A model generated the notes under the pieces. The model searched no databases and was not told the DNA's origin. It saw only the letters and a list, made by a program, of their open reading frames with translations. A stretch of 64,000 bases of DNA from assembly GCF_003841485.1 (NCBI RefSeq), contig NZ_REFY01000005.1:62001-126000 (forward strand), read 5' to 3'. This document shows positions 8,271-17,595 of the stretch, in pieces. The stretch comes from Natrarchaeobius halalkaliphilus (GTDB lineage Archaea; Halobacteriota; Halobacteria; Halobacteriales; Natrialbaceae). Position 1 is the first letter of the stretch; every line of letters starts with the position of its first letter. The translations under genes and the position numbers were made by a program.

Positions 8271-9686
8271 ATGGGTAACGAGAGTCACACCCAGGAGAAC
8301 GGTGCAGGTACAGCTTCGAACTCCCGGCGTCACGTCCTCAAAGCGATGGGTGCTTCGGGTGCCGTCGCGTTAGCGGGATGTGCCGGGGAAGGTAACGGGA
8401 ACGGAACGAATGGAAACGGAAACGGAAACGGAAACGGAGACGCTGATACGGCTCCGATGGGCAATTATCCAATCGACGGGGATACAGCGACGTACGGGTT
8501 CCACGGTCCGTTGAGCGGGGAACTGGCCCCCGACGGAGTCGAGCAAGAGCGTGGCTTCGAGCTCGCGATCGAGCACCTCAACAACGGCGAGGGGTGGGCC
8601 GATGAACTGGATGCCTTAAGCGGGGACGGTGTTCTGGGGTACGAGATCGATTACGTGACAGGCGACTCCGCTGGTGACGAAGAGACGTCGATCGACAATA
8701 TCGAACGGATGATCGATCGCGACGGCATCCAGTTCTGGACTGGCGGCGTTTCGAGTGGTGTCTGTCAGGCGCTGCAGCCGATTGCCCAGCGGGAGCACGT
8801 TCCGTTCTTAAGCAGTATCTCACAGGACAACGAAATCACCGGCGAGAACTGCCACCGTTACCACTTCCGGCCGTCGATCGGTGCCGAACTGACCGCTCGC
8901 GGATTGGCGGAGGTGCTGCCGGATCTTCTGGGTGAGAACAGAGAGTACTACCAGATCTATCTGGATTACTCCTACGGAATCTCGAACCGCGAGTCGATGG
9001 AATCGTACATGGACGATTACGGATGGGAGGAACTCGGAGCCAGCCCGTTGCCGCTGGGCGAACTGGATCACAGTACGGCGATCGCCGATCTGGACGATTC
9101 GGGGGCGGACGTCCTTATTTTTACGACGTTCGGGGAAGCGATGGCCAACGGACTCAACCAGCTGGACGACGCCGGGTTGCTAGACGATATCGATATCGTG
9201 ATCCCGCTAATCAGCGCCTTTTCCATGGAACCCGCGGGCGGAAACGCCGAAGGCGTGTACGGGGCCACGAACTGGCACGCGAACGCCTCCGACGAACTCG
9301 ACGGGCAGGCTGCCGAACTGTCCGATATGTTCGTCGAGGACTATCAGGACGAGTACGGCGAGATGCCCGGTCAGGCCGCGATAGAAGCCTACGACAACGT
9401 GATGGTGTACTCGTCCGTCGTCGAGAGCGTCGGAACCTTCCACCCACAGACGGTCGTCGAGGAGCTAGAAGGGTTCTCGTGGGACCACGGAATCGGTGCG
9501 ATGGAGTTCCGCGAATGTGACCACCAAGCACAACGGCCGGTGTATGTCTGCGAAGGCCTCTCTGAAGCGGAGCAAGAAGAGACGGGTCTGTTCTTGGACC
9601 TGCTCGAGATCGTTCCCGGAGAAGACGCCATCTACGACTGCGATCACTTCCCCGCGAGCGAGTGCGACATGCCCGGATATCAATGA
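8271..9686 (+). CDS. livK: ABC transporter substrate-binding lipoprotein, branched-chain amino acid (LivK/HAAT) type
   Basis: 471 residues. Twin arginines at 19-20 followed by a hydrophobic stretch and a lipobox ending in C37 (LAGC) predict a Tat-exported lipid-anchored protein. A Gly-Asn linker (NGNGNGNGD), encoded by near-perfect hexanucleotide repeats around 8400-8440, joins the anchor to a type I periplasmic-binding fold. LivK-type proteins feed LivHMGF permeases with amino acids, amides or aromatic and other organic acids. The surrounding catabolic genes make a non-amino-acid ligand plausible (inference). First gene of a five-gene operon. Confidence 0.88.
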   Translation: MGNESHTQENGAGTASNSRRHVLKAMGASGAVALAGCAGEGNGNGTNGNGNGNGNGDADTAPMGNYPIDGDTATYGFHGPLSGELAPDGVEQERGFELAIEHLNNGEGWADELDALSGDGVLGYEIDYVTGDSAGDEETSIDNIERMIDRDGIQFWTGGVSSGVCQALQPIAQREHVPFLSSISQDNEITGENCHRYHFRPSIGAELTARGLAEVLPDLLGENREYYQIYLDYSYGISNRESMESYMDDYGWEELGASPLPLGELDHSTAIADLDDSGADVLIFTTFGEAMANGLNQLDDAGLLDDIDIVIPLISAFSMEPAGGNAEGVYGATNWHANASDELDGQAAELSDMFVEDYQDEYGEMPGQAAIEAYDNVMVYSSVVESVGTFHPQTVVEELEGFSWDHGIGAMEFRECDHQAQRPVYVCEGLSEAEQEETGLFLDLLEIVPGEDAIYDCDHFPASECDMPGYQ

Positions 9687-9759
9687 TCGACGGAGACGGT
9701 CGACGACAGCAGTAACTCACAACCGACACAATTGATTCAACCATGAGGGTGATAACACG

Positions 9760-10686
9760 ATGAGTATGATAGAATCGGCAATCAGATTCGTGTATCTGAG
9801 TTTAAGTATAGCGTCGGTGTATATCCTCGTCGCGATCGGCTTTTCGATCGCGTACGGGTCGCTCAAGTTCGTCAATATGGCGCACGGAGCCCTATACCTG
9901 TTGGGCGCCTACATCGGCCTTTTTATCGCGTTCGAACCGACCGTGGGTGGAACCCTTGGCAATTACTCTCCGATCGGTCTCGCCCTCGGGTTTACTGCGG
10001 CGATCGTCCTGGTCCCAATTATTCTCTTCGGAATCGGCGTCGTGATGGAGCGTCTAATCGCGAAGCCGTTCTACGAGCGGGACATGCTAGATCAACTCCT
10101 CGTAACGTTTGGGATATTGATAATAATTCAGGAACTCGTCGCGGTCCTCGTCGGACGGGGCGGGCTCAGCTACGCACGCCCCGACTGGGCTACTGGTGCG
10201 GTTTCCGTTTCAGGGATCGTCTCGGCCTCGCGGTGGCGACTCATCGTTATCGCTCTGACAGCGCTGTTTCTCATCTTGCTTTACGCGTTCTACAAGTACA
10301 CCGACTTCGGACTCGCCGTTCGAGCGGGAACGGAGGACGCCGAGATGGTCGAGATGCTCGGAATCAAGATCAGTCGACCGTTCGCACTCATCTTCGCGAT
10401 CGGTGCAGGGTACGCCGGACTGGCAGGAATTCTAGGCGGCTCGATCTTTACGGTCCAGCCCGAGATCGGCCTCGATATCCTCATTCCGGCGCTGCTCGTC
10501 GTCGTTATGGGTGGCGTTGGTAGCATCACAGGTACTATTCTGGCCGGATTGCTCGTCGGGGCGACCTTCACTGCCACGGCGTCGGTCTATCCGGAGATGG
10601 CCACAGCTAGCATCTTCCTGCTGGCGATTATCGTCCTCAGTATCAAGCCATCGGGTCTCTTCGGCACCGACGAGGTGGTCGCATGA
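9760..10686 (+). CDS. livH: Branched-chain-type ABC transporter permease LivH
   Basis: 308 residues with about eight hydrophobic helices. It matches LivH proteins, for example the IAYGSLKFVNMAHGALYLLGAY region early on and the EAA-like segment FGLAVRAGTEDAEMVEMLGI near residue 190. It forms the membrane channel with LivM. It starts 73 bases after the binding protein and overlaps livM by four bases (ATGA), so translation is probably coupled. Confidence 0.9.
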   Translation: MSMIESAIRFVYLSLSIASVYILVAIGFSIAYGSLKFVNMAHGALYLLGAYIGLFIAFEPTVGGTLGNYSPIGLALGFTAAIVLVPIILFGIGVVMERLIAKPFYERDMLDQLLVTFGILIIIQELVAVLVGRGGLSYARPDWATGAVSVSGIVSASRWRLIVIALTALFLILLYAFYKYTDFGLAVRAGTEDAEMVEMLGIKISRPFALIFAIGAGYAGLAGILGGSIFTVQPEIGLDILIPALLVVVMGGVGSITGTILAGLLVGATFTATASVYPEMATASIFLLAIIVLSIKPSGLFGTDEVVA

Positions 10687-11768
10687 GCCAGGAAACCGTC
10701 TCCGAACAGGTGGACGAAGCTCCGCTGTTCAGCTGGGAGTCGTGGGATCGAATCAAGTACTCGGAGGGATTCGTCTTCGCCGCGACTACGGCGTTCGTGC
10801 TGCTCTGGTCGTGGCTGTTCTCGAGGGCGCCGATCACCAGCGAACTCGGCGGTTATCACAGTCTTGCGACGACCATGTTGATCTGGGGCATCTTCGCACT
10901 CGGATTTAACCTCTTGCTCGGCCAAACCGGTCTCCTTTCGTTCGGTCACGCAATGTTCTGGGGCGGCGGCGGATACGCGGCGGCTATCTTCGCAATTCAC
11001 ATCTCCGGCGACCCGATACTCGTCCTCGTTGTCGGCACGCTGTTTACGCTGTTGCTGGCGGTCGTTACCGGAGTCATCGCGCTCCGGTTACACGCAGTGT
11101 ACTTCGCGATCATCACGCTCGCGATGGGACAGCTCCTGTACTACCTTGCGACGTCGCCGTTGCGGCCCATTACCGGCGGCCGAAATGGCCTCACAGGCGT
11201 GCAGATCGAACAACTCTTCGGCATCGCATACCTTCAGGAACCGTTGCCGGGAGTGTTCGGCGAACTCTGGGTCAACTACGAATACCTGTTCATCGCTCTC
11301 GTTTTCGTTCTCGTCGTGGTCTTCGTCAATCGCGTCCGGAAGTCTCCGTACGGCCTCATCTTCCGGGCCATTCGCGAGAACGAACGACGAACGTCGTTCG
11401 TCGGATTGAACGTCTGGCGGTACAAGTTCGCCGCCTTCCTCATGTCGGCCGGAATCGCCGGCCTCGCGGGAAGTCTCTACACGATCGAATCGCAGTTTGC
11501 CGGACTCTCGTCGCTGTACTGGTTCACGAGCGGCGAAGTCGTCATCATGAGCGTTCTCGGCGGCGTCGGATCGCTGTTCGGTCCGGTACTGGGCGCCATC
11601 CTTTACCTCTACTTCGAAGGGGTCGTCGACGGCGTCGCGATCATCGGACGGTACTGGCTCCTGATGCTTGCGGTGGTGTTCACCGCGATCGTCTGGGCGT
11701 ATCCGGACGGCATCTGGGGAATGATCAAAAGCGGTGGCGCAAAGGTACGAGCAAAACTCGAAACATGA
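10683..11768 (+). CDS. livM: Branched-chain-type ABC transporter permease LivM
   Basis: 361 residues. A soluble N-terminal stretch of about 30 residues precedes roughly nine helices. The LivM signature regions are clear: FNLLLGQTGLLSFGHAMFWGGGGY and the cytoplasmic loop GLIFRAIRENERRTSFVGLNVWRYK. It pairs with LivH and is driven by LivG and LivF. Its start overlaps the livH stop (ATGA) and livG begins four bases after its stop, so the five genes form one operon. Confidence 0.9.
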   Translation: MSQETVSEQVDEAPLFSWESWDRIKYSEGFVFAATTAFVLLWSWLFSRAPITSELGGYHSLATTMLIWGIFALGFNLLLGQTGLLSFGHAMFWGGGGYAAAIFAIHISGDPILVLVVGTLFTLLLAVVTGVIALRLHAVYFAIITLAMGQLLYYLATSPLRPITGGRNGLTGVQIEQLFGIAYLQEPLPGVFGELWVNYEYLFIALVFVLVVVFVNRVRKSPYGLIFRAIRENERRTSFVGLNVWRYKFAAFLMSAGIAGLAGSLYTIESQFAGLSSLYWFTSGEVVIMSVLGGVGSLFGPVLGAILYLYFEGVVDGVAIIGRYWLLMLAVVFTAIVWAYPDGIWGMIKSGGAKVRAKLET

Positions 11769-11772
11769 TACC

Positions 11773-12531
11773 ATGACGCTACTCAAAACACGAAATCTGA
11801 CGAAAGACTTCGGCGGACTCACCGCCGTCGAGGAGGTCGACATCGACGTCCAACAGGAGGAACTGATCTCGGTTATCGGGCCGAACGGTGCCGGAAAATC
11901 GACGCTCATCAATCTGATAACGGGGATGCTTGCACCCACCGACGGCGACATCGTATACGACGGGACGTCGATCACGGGTCTGGACCCCCACGAAATCACG
12001 CAATTGGGCGTCGGTCGTTCGTTTCAGACGGCGTCCATCTTCCCCGAACTGAGTGTACGTGATAACGTGGACATCGCGTCGTTCGCGTCCCGACACGGGG
12101 AATTCTCGGTAAACTTCTTTCGCCGACAGGAACGCTACGACGGCGTTAGCCAGCGCACGATGGACGCCCTCGAGGCAGTCGATCTGGTCGAGGAGGTCGA
12201 CACAGTAGCCAACTCCCTGCCGTACGGGGACAAGCGACGCCTCGAGGTCGCCATCGGGCTCGCGACCGATCCCGACCTGATCTTCATGGACGAGCCGACG
12301 GCGGGTATGTCGCCCGCGGAAACAAATATGACGACCGATCTTATCGAAGACATGCGGACTGACTGGGGTATCACGGTGGTACTCGTCGAGCACGATATGG
12401 ACATCGTGTTCGAGGTGTCCGATCGGATCTTCGTGATGAATCGCGGCTCGCTGATCGCGAGCGGATCTCCCGACGATATTAGAGGAAACCCGGACGTTCA
12501 GGCTGCGTATCTCGGGGGTGACGTCGCGTGA
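11773..12531 (+). CDS. livG: Branched-chain-type ABC transporter ATPase LivG
   Basis: 252 residues. It has Walker A G-P-N-G-A-G-K-S-T near residues 36-44, the LivG-type signature YGDKRRLEVAIGLATDP and Walker B LIFMDEPTAG. It powers the LivHM permease with LivF on the cytoplasmic side. The start at 11773 agrees with family N-termini (MTLLKTRNLTKDFGG); an upstream in-frame ATG would overlap livM without support. The stop overlaps the livF GTG start. Confidence 0.9.
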   Translation: MTLLKTRNLTKDFGGLTAVEEVDIDVQQEELISVIGPNGAGKSTLINLITGMLAPTDGDIVYDGTSITGLDPHEITQLGVGRSFQTASIFPELSVRDNVDIASFASRHGEFSVNFFRRQERYDGVSQRTMDALEAVDLVEEVDTVANSLPYGDKRRLEVAIGLATDPDLIFMDEPTAGMSPAETNMTTDLIEDMRTDWGITVVLVEHDMDIVFEVSDRIFVMNRGSLIASGSPDDIRGNPDVQAAYLGGDVA

Positions 12532-13274
12532 CTCTCCTCGAACTCGACGACGTTCACTCGTACTACGGCCACAGCCACATCCTCAGGGGAGTTTCGATGG
12601 AGATCAACGACGGCGAAGTCGTCTCGCTGCTCGGACGAAACGGCGCCGGCAAGACGACCACGCTCCGCAGCATCGCCGGCGCGACTCCGCCAGAGGTGAA
12701 CTCCGGTCGGATCCGTTTCGATGGGACGGATATCACCGACATGAATACTGAAGACGTGATCATGAGCGGTATCGGTCTCGTTCCGGAGGAACGTCGTCTC
12801 TTTACGGATCTGACCGTCGAGGAGAACCTGTTGCTTTCCCAGATCAGCCAGAGCACGTGGAACACCATCCGTCGGAAGGTCTCGCCGCGCGAGACGAACG
12901 GAAAGAGCCTCGACGAGCTGTACGAACTGTTCCCCAGACTGGAAGAGCGAAGGGAACAGCGGGCCGGTACGCTGTCAGGCGGTGAGCAACAGATGCTCTC
13001 GATCGCGCGAACCCTTCGGCTTCCGAACGTCGAGCTGTTGATGCTGGACGAGCCGTCGGAAGGGCTCGCTCCGCAGATCGTCGAAGCGGTTATGAACGCG
13101 ATCGAAACGATCGCCGCTGAGGGAACGACCGTCCTGCTCATCGAACAGAACGTACAGGCCGCACTCGAGCTCGCGGATCGGGGCTACGTTCTGGACATGG
13201 GTGACATTGTCTACGAGGGTTCCGCGGCAGAACTTCGGAACGAGGACGATCTGGACCAGTATCTCACCGTCTAA
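12528..13274 (+). CDS. livF: Branched-chain-type ABC transporter ATPase LivF
   Basis: 248 residues starting at GTG 12528, overlapping the livG stop by four bases. Walker A G-R-N-G-A-G-K-T-T, ABC signature LSGGEQQMLSIARTL and Walker B LLMLDEPSEGLAP are intact. It is the second nucleotide-binding subunit and last gene of the importer operon. The next gene is convergent and about 115 bases away, so transcription likely ends between them. Confidence 0.9.
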   Translation: MTLLELDDVHSYYGHSHILRGVSMEINDGEVVSLLGRNGAGKTTTLRSIAGATPPEVNSGRIRFDGTDITDMNTEDVIMSGIGLVPEERRLFTDLTVEENLLLSQISQSTWNTIRRKVSPRETNGKSLDELYELFPRLEERREQRAGTLSGGEQQMLSIARTLRLPNVELLMLDEPSEGLAPQIVEAVMNAIETIAAEGTTVLLIEQNVQAALELADRGYVLDMGDIVYEGSAAELRNEDDLDQYLTV

Positions 13275-13388
13275 CGCCCTCTCGATCGAAAAACCGTTTC
13301 GTTTCTCTGCTCGGAAGAACTGTACCGTCAGCTCTGGAGCGACCACGCCTATTCGCCGTCGCTCCGAGAACAGTTCCGGCAGCCCCGC

Positions 13389-14663
13389 TTACTCCAGGGC
13401 ATACACCCGGTTGTCGACGCCGCCGAAGTAGAGGACGCCGTCGACCAGTGCCGGACTCGAGCCCACGCCTCGCTCGCCGACTTCGAACAGCCACCGTTCG
13501 TCGCCGTCGGTCGTGAGGGCGTGAACGCCCGTCGGCTCAGATTCGACCGGGCTGTGAGAACCGATGTAGACGCGTTCGTCGGTGACGACCGGACTACTCC
13601 CGATTTCTAGTACGTCCGTCTCGAACGACCACCGTTCGCCACCGTTCCGGCGGTCGATCGCGACCACTTCCGCGTCGTTTCGTTCGCCGCCCTGCGGGTA
13701 GTTGGCCGGAACGACGCCGATGTAGACGGTGTCGTCGTCGACGGCCGGCGAACTCGAGAGGTACGCGCCGAACGTGTTGTACGTCCACTGCTCTTCCCCC
13801 GTCGATTCGTCGACCGCGACGACGTTACCGTCGAAATCGCCGACGTAAACGGTGCCGAATGCAACCGCCGGGCTGGACCAGATCCAGTCGGCGGCTTCGT
13901 ACGTCCACTTCTCCTCGCCGGTCGCCGCATCGATCGCGTACAGATACTCGTCCGAACTTCCGACGTAGACGGTCCCGTCGTTGACCGCGGGCGTACTGAC
14001 GGCTTCGCTTCCGACCTCGTAGCGCCAGTTCGTCTCGCCCGTCTCCGGATCCAGCGAGTAAATCCACCCGACTTCCGGCGGTTCGTCGTCAGCCGGCTCT
14101 TCGGATTCCGAATCCTCCGTGGCGTACCACTCGCACGCGAGGTTGAAGCAGCCGACGCCGATGTAGACCGCTTGATCCGTAACGGTCGGACTCCCGCGGA
14201 TGAGTCCGTTCGCCTCGTACTCCCACCGTTTTTCCCCGGTGGCCGCGTCGAGTGCGTAGATGGACTGATCGTACGAGCCGACGTAGACGGTCCCGTCGCC
14301 GACCGCCGGGGATCCTTCGACCCGGTGGCCGGTTTGAAACCGCCAGCTCTCTTCCCCGGAGGATGCGTCCAGCGCGTACAGGTAGTTGTCCGCACTCCCG
14401 ACGTAGACGGTTCCGTCGACGACCACCGGACTTCCCCAGACGTCGTCACCGGTTTCGAACGTCCACTCGACGGACGGTTCGTCGCTCACCTCCTGTGCCC
14501 CCTTCGCGTAGCCCGTATTTCGCTGATCTAGGCGAAACGACGGCCAGTCGGTGGGCGGCTCGGAAACGGGGTGACTACCGTCGCTTCGTGCGACGCACCC
14601 TGACAGACCGGCGACGGAAATCGGAACCGATTGAAGGAGCGCTCGTCGCGTAATTTCAGCCAT
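13389..14663 (-). CDS. PQQ-like beta-propeller repeat lipoprotein
   Basis: 424 residues. Twin arginines at 6-7 and a lipobox ending at C23 (LSGC) predict Tat export and lipid anchoring. The rest is seven or eight propeller blades of about 45 residues, each with the pattern [T/V]-V-Y-[V/I]-G followed by [Y/V]-A-[L/I/V]-D then TGE-x(2)-W. This is the BamB/PQQ-repeat fold. Haloarchaea often have several such surface proteins of unknown role. No PQQ-enzyme active-site motifs were seen, so it is unlikely to be a quinoprotein dehydrogenase. Convergent with livF. Confidence 0.88.
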   Translation of the reverse strand: MAEITRRALLQSVPISVAGLSGCVARSDGSHPVSEPPTDWPSFRLDQRNTGYAKGAQEVSDEPSVEWTFETGDDVWGSPVVVDGTVYVGSADNYLYALDASSGEESWRFQTGHRVEGSPAVGDGTVYVGSYDQSIYALDAATGEKRWEYEANGLIRGSPTVTDQAVYIGVGCFNLACEWYATEDSESEEPADDEPPEVGWIYSLDPETGETNWRYEVGSEAVSTPAVNDGTVYVGSSDEYLYAIDAATGEEKWTYEAADWIWSSPAVAFGTVYVGDFDGNVVAVDESTGEEQWTYNTFGAYLSSSPAVDDDTVYIGVVPANYPQGGERNDAEVVAIDRRNGGERWSFETDVLEIGSSPVVTDERVYIGSHSPVESEPTGVHALTTDGDERWLFEVGERGVGSSPALVDGVLYFGGVDNRVYALE

Positions 14664-14856
14664 TCCTCACATATATGCCATTGCCTATTGTTAACGCTTT
14701 CGCCACCGAGGCGGAACAGCGTTTCCACCCCAATCGCAGCTCCAAACGCGAGCAACTCGAACCCGTATCCTGGAGTGCTACTCGAGGTATCGTACCAAGA
14801 CTTGGCGTGATTCCGCTCTCGACCCACTCAGAAGGAATAGCCGCTCACGCCCGAAC

Positions 14857-15270
14857 TTAGCCGGATCGACTGGGTATCTCGCCGGGCGGAACGATCTCGC
14901 AGTCCGGAAGATCCGCCAGTACCTCCTCGGGACCGGCCGGCGCGTACACGGCGAGCAGTTGCAATGGTACCCATCCCGTATTCATCGTTCCGTGTTCGAC
15001 GTTTTCGGGAACGTACACCAGCTCTCCCGGACCGATCTCGCGCGTTTCGTCGCCGACGACTTGCTCGCCCGTTCCGCTGATGACGAAGAGGAGCTCGTCG
15101 CTATCAGGATGAGTGTGAAGTTCGTGTCCACTTCCAGGATCCAGATTGACGATTCCTGCACTGAACCGCTCGGAGCCGGTCACATCTGGCCGAGTCATCC
15201 ACTTTATCGTTCCCCAGTCGAACACCTGCGTCGATACGTCTTCACTCCTAACGAACGTTTTCCCGGACAT
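14857..15270 (-). CDS. Cupin domain protein
   Basis: 137 residues forming a single cupin barrel. Motif 1 carries H-x-H-x(4)-E (HELHTHPDSDELLFV) and motif 2 ends in H (PENVEHGTMN), so a divalent metal site is likely. Single-domain cupins act as dioxygenases, isomerases or small-molecule sensors. It is divergent from the gene pair starting at 15475 and may serve that pathway. It is one of three small cupins in the window (also 29614 and 31542). Confidence 0.8.
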   Translation of the reverse strand: MSGKTFVRSEDVSTQVFDWGTIKWMTRPDVTGSERFSAGIVNLDPGSGHELHTHPDSDELLFVISGTGEQVVGDETREIGPGELVYVPENVEHGTMNTGWVPLQLLAVYAPAGPEEVLADLPDCEIVPPGEIPSRSG

Positions 15271-15436
15271 CCGTTGGAACGTACACCGGAATGCTAATAA
15301 ATTTTTGCTCGGAATTCGGTCCGTCGCACGAACCGAACGAAACAGCCCCTGAACCGGGAGGCGGCCACCGAGTTAGGCGAGAGTCACCATCGGTGTCGGT
15401 CGGATCGTTCGCTTCCGAAACTCTCATTTGGGGAAA

Positions 15437-15446
15437 ATATTTAAGA
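15437..15446 (+). promoter_or_regulatory. TATA box of the Tm-1-like gene pair
   Basis: AATATTTAAG is centred about 34 bases before the ATG at 15475 in the divergent intergenic region with the cupin gene. Spacing fits a transcript with no leader or a very short one. Confidence 0.55.
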
Positions 15447-15474
15447 CGGCTCCTCCTGATTACGTGAATAGATT

Positions 15475-16308
15475 ATGCAGTTCCCACGGGAGAAATCACT
15501 CGAGCGGCTACGTTCGGTGGTAGAGAGCGGCCAACCGATAATCGGCGCTGGTGCGGGAACGGGGATCTCGGCGAAGTTCGCTGAGCAGGGCGGCGTCGAC
15601 CTCCTGATAATCTACAACTCCGGGCGGTACCGGATGAACGGACGAGGGTCACTGGCCGGGTTGCTACCCTACGGCGACGCGAACGAGATCGTCGTCGAGA
15701 TGGGACACGAGGTGTTGCCGGTCGTCGAGGACACGCCCGTCCTCGCCGGCGTCAACGGAACCGATCCGTTCCGACAGATGGACGTCTTCGTCGAGGACCT
15801 CAAACGGCGCGGGTTCTCCGGCGTTCAGAACTTTCCGACCGTCGGCCTCTTCGAGGAGGGAACGCAGTTCCGTCGGAACATCGAGGAGACCGGAATGGGA
15901 TACGACAAGGAGGTCGACATGATTCAGGAAGCAGCCGAACAGGACATGCTGACGTGTCCCTACGTGTTCACCGAGGAGCAAGCGCGCGAAATGGCCGAAG
16001 CGGGTGCCGACGTCGTCGTCTCGCACATGGGGTTGACGACGTCGGGTGACATCGGTGCCGAAACGTCCCTCGGACTGGAGGAAGCCGCCGAGCGCGTTCA
16101 GGCACACCACGACGCCGCCAAAGCGGTTAATGACGACATCATCGTCATCTGTCACGGCGGGCCGATCGCCTGGCCGGACGACGCCGAGTACGTGCTGCAC
16201 AACACCGACGGCGTGGTCGGATTCTTCGGCGCGTCCAGCCTCGAGCGGCTCCCGACGGAGGAGGCGATTCGAAACCAGGCCCGCGAGTTCAAGGAAATCG
16301 AGTTCTGA
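15475..16308 (+). CDS. Phosphoenolpyruvate hydrolase-like TIM-barrel protein
   Basis: 277 residues matching the PEP-hydrolase-like TIM-barrel family. In plants and fungi this domain is fused behind a Tm-1-like (UPF0261) domain. Recognisable stretches are GAGTGISAKFAEQGGVDLLIIYNSGRYR, GVQNFPTVGLFEEG and a C-terminal HNTDGVVGFFGASSLERLPTE. Its stop at 16308 lies directly against the ATG of the Tm-1-like gene, so the two form a tight operon. The biochemical role of the family is poorly known; the genomic setting points to catabolism rather than to the antiviral role of tomato Tm-1. Confidence 0.8.
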   Translation: MQFPREKSLERLRSVVESGQPIIGAGAGTGISAKFAEQGGVDLLIIYNSGRYRMNGRGSLAGLLPYGDANEIVVEMGHEVLPVVEDTPVLAGVNGTDPFRQMDVFVEDLKRRGFSGVQNFPTVGLFEEGTQFRRNIEETGMGYDKEVDMIQEAAEQDMLTCPYVFTEEQAREMAEAGADVVVSHMGLTTSGDIGAETSLGLEEAAERVQAHHDAAKAVNDDIIVICHGGPIAWPDDAEYVLHNTDGVVGFFGASSLERLPTEEAIRNQAREFKEIEF

Positions 16309-16309
16309 T

Positions 16310-17527
16310 ATGACGGTCGTTATCGTCGGAACGGTCGATACGAAAGGCGAGGAGATCGGTTTCGCCCGGGACGTCCTCGAGGCCGAAGGGGTCGAGGTTC
16401 ACGTCGTCGACACGGGGGTCATGGGCGAGCCGTCGTTCGAGCCGGACACGTCCGCCGACGCGGTGGCTCGAGCCGCGGATACCACGCTCGAATCTCTGCG
16501 CGAGGACGCCGACCGCGGGCGGTCGATGGGTGCCATGAGCGAGGGGGCGGCCGCCGTCGTCGAGCGCCTCCACGAAACGGGCGACTTAGACGGCGTGCTC
16601 GGACTCGGCGGCTCGGGGAACACGTCCATCGCGACGACGGCGATGCGGGCGCTTCCCGTCGGCGTGCCGAAGCTGATGGTGTCGACGATGGCGTCGGGCG
16701 ACGTCGAACCGTACGTCGGCGCGAAGGACGTGACGTTGATGTACTCCGTCGCGGACATCGAGGGACTCAACCGGCTGTCCCAGCGGGTGATCGCCAACGC
16801 GGCGCTCGCGATGGTCGGCATGGTCACCAACGAACCGGACGTCGAGATCTCGGATGCGCCAACGATCGGAATGACGATGTTCGGCGTTACCACGCCGTGC
16901 GTCCAGACGGCGAGGGAGTACCTCGAAGAACAGGGATACGAGACGATCGTCTTCCACGCGACCGGAACCGGCGGTACCGCGATGGAGAATCTCATTCGTC
17001 AGGGGGTCATCGACGGCGTTCTGGACGTCACGACCACCGAGTGGGCGGACGAGTTCGTCGGCGGCGTTCTGAACGCCGGCCCCGATCGTCTCGACGCCGC
17101 CGCGGAGACGGGGACGCCGCAGGTGGTCTCGACCGGCGCGCTCGATATGGTCAACTTCGGTCCGAGAGAGTCGGTTCCGGACGAGTTCGAGGGCAGAGAG
17201 TTCCACATTCACAATCCGCAGGTGACGTTGATGCGGACGACGCCGGAGGAGAACGCCGAAATCGGGGAGATCATCGCCGAGAAGCTCTCGGCCGCGACCG
17301 GTCCGACGGCCCTGTTCCTGCCGCTCGAGGGCGTCTCCATGATCGACGTCGAAGGCGAGGATTTTCACGACCCCGAAGCGGACGCGGCGCTGTTCGACGC
17401 GCTGCGGACGGGGCTCGGAGAGAACGTCGAACGGATCGAACTCGAGACCGACGTCAACGACGACGAGTTCGCGCTGGCGATGGCGAAGAAACTCGACGAG
17501 TACATGCGCGAGACCGGTCGCGCGTAG
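16310..17527 (+). CDS. Tm-1-like (UPF0261) ATP-binding protein
   Basis: 405 residues of the UPF0261 family. It opens with the Rossmann-like VVIVGTVDTKGEEIGFARD and has a glycine-rich GVLGLGGSGNTSIAT loop near residue 100. In tomato the homologous domain is the N-terminal half of Tm-1. Here it is a separate gene immediately after the TIM-barrel partner, with one base between stop and start. Longer in-frame extensions upstream lie inside the previous gene and are rejected. Function is uncertain; members sit in catabolic operons in many microbes. Confidence 0.82.
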   Translation: MTVVIVGTVDTKGEEIGFARDVLEAEGVEVHVVDTGVMGEPSFEPDTSADAVARAADTTLESLREDADRGRSMGAMSEGAAAVVERLHETGDLDGVLGLGGSGNTSIATTAMRALPVGVPKLMVSTMASGDVEPYVGAKDVTLMYSVADIEGLNRLSQRVIANAALAMVGMVTNEPDVEISDAPTIGMTMFGVTTPCVQTAREYLEEQGYETIVFHATGTGGTAMENLIRQGVIDGVLDVTTTEWADEFVGGVLNAGPDRLDAAAETGTPQVVSTGALDMVNFGPRESVPDEFEGREFHIHNPQVTLMRTTPEENAEIGEIIAEKLSAATGPTALFLPLEGVSMIDVEGEDFHDPEADAALFDALRTGLGENVERIELETDVNDDEFALAMAKKLDEYMRETGRA

Positions 17528-17595
17528 CTCGGTCCAGTGCCGCCGTTTCGCACGACTCGAGGACGGTTTCGGGCGAAAACAAAACCCCGTACCGA

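Noticed and set aside
8398-8441. Separate microsatellite feature from the GGAAAC-type hexamers
   Set aside because: It encodes the Gly-Asn linker after the lipobox of the binding protein, a common feature of haloarchaeal lipoproteins, so it is described with that gene.
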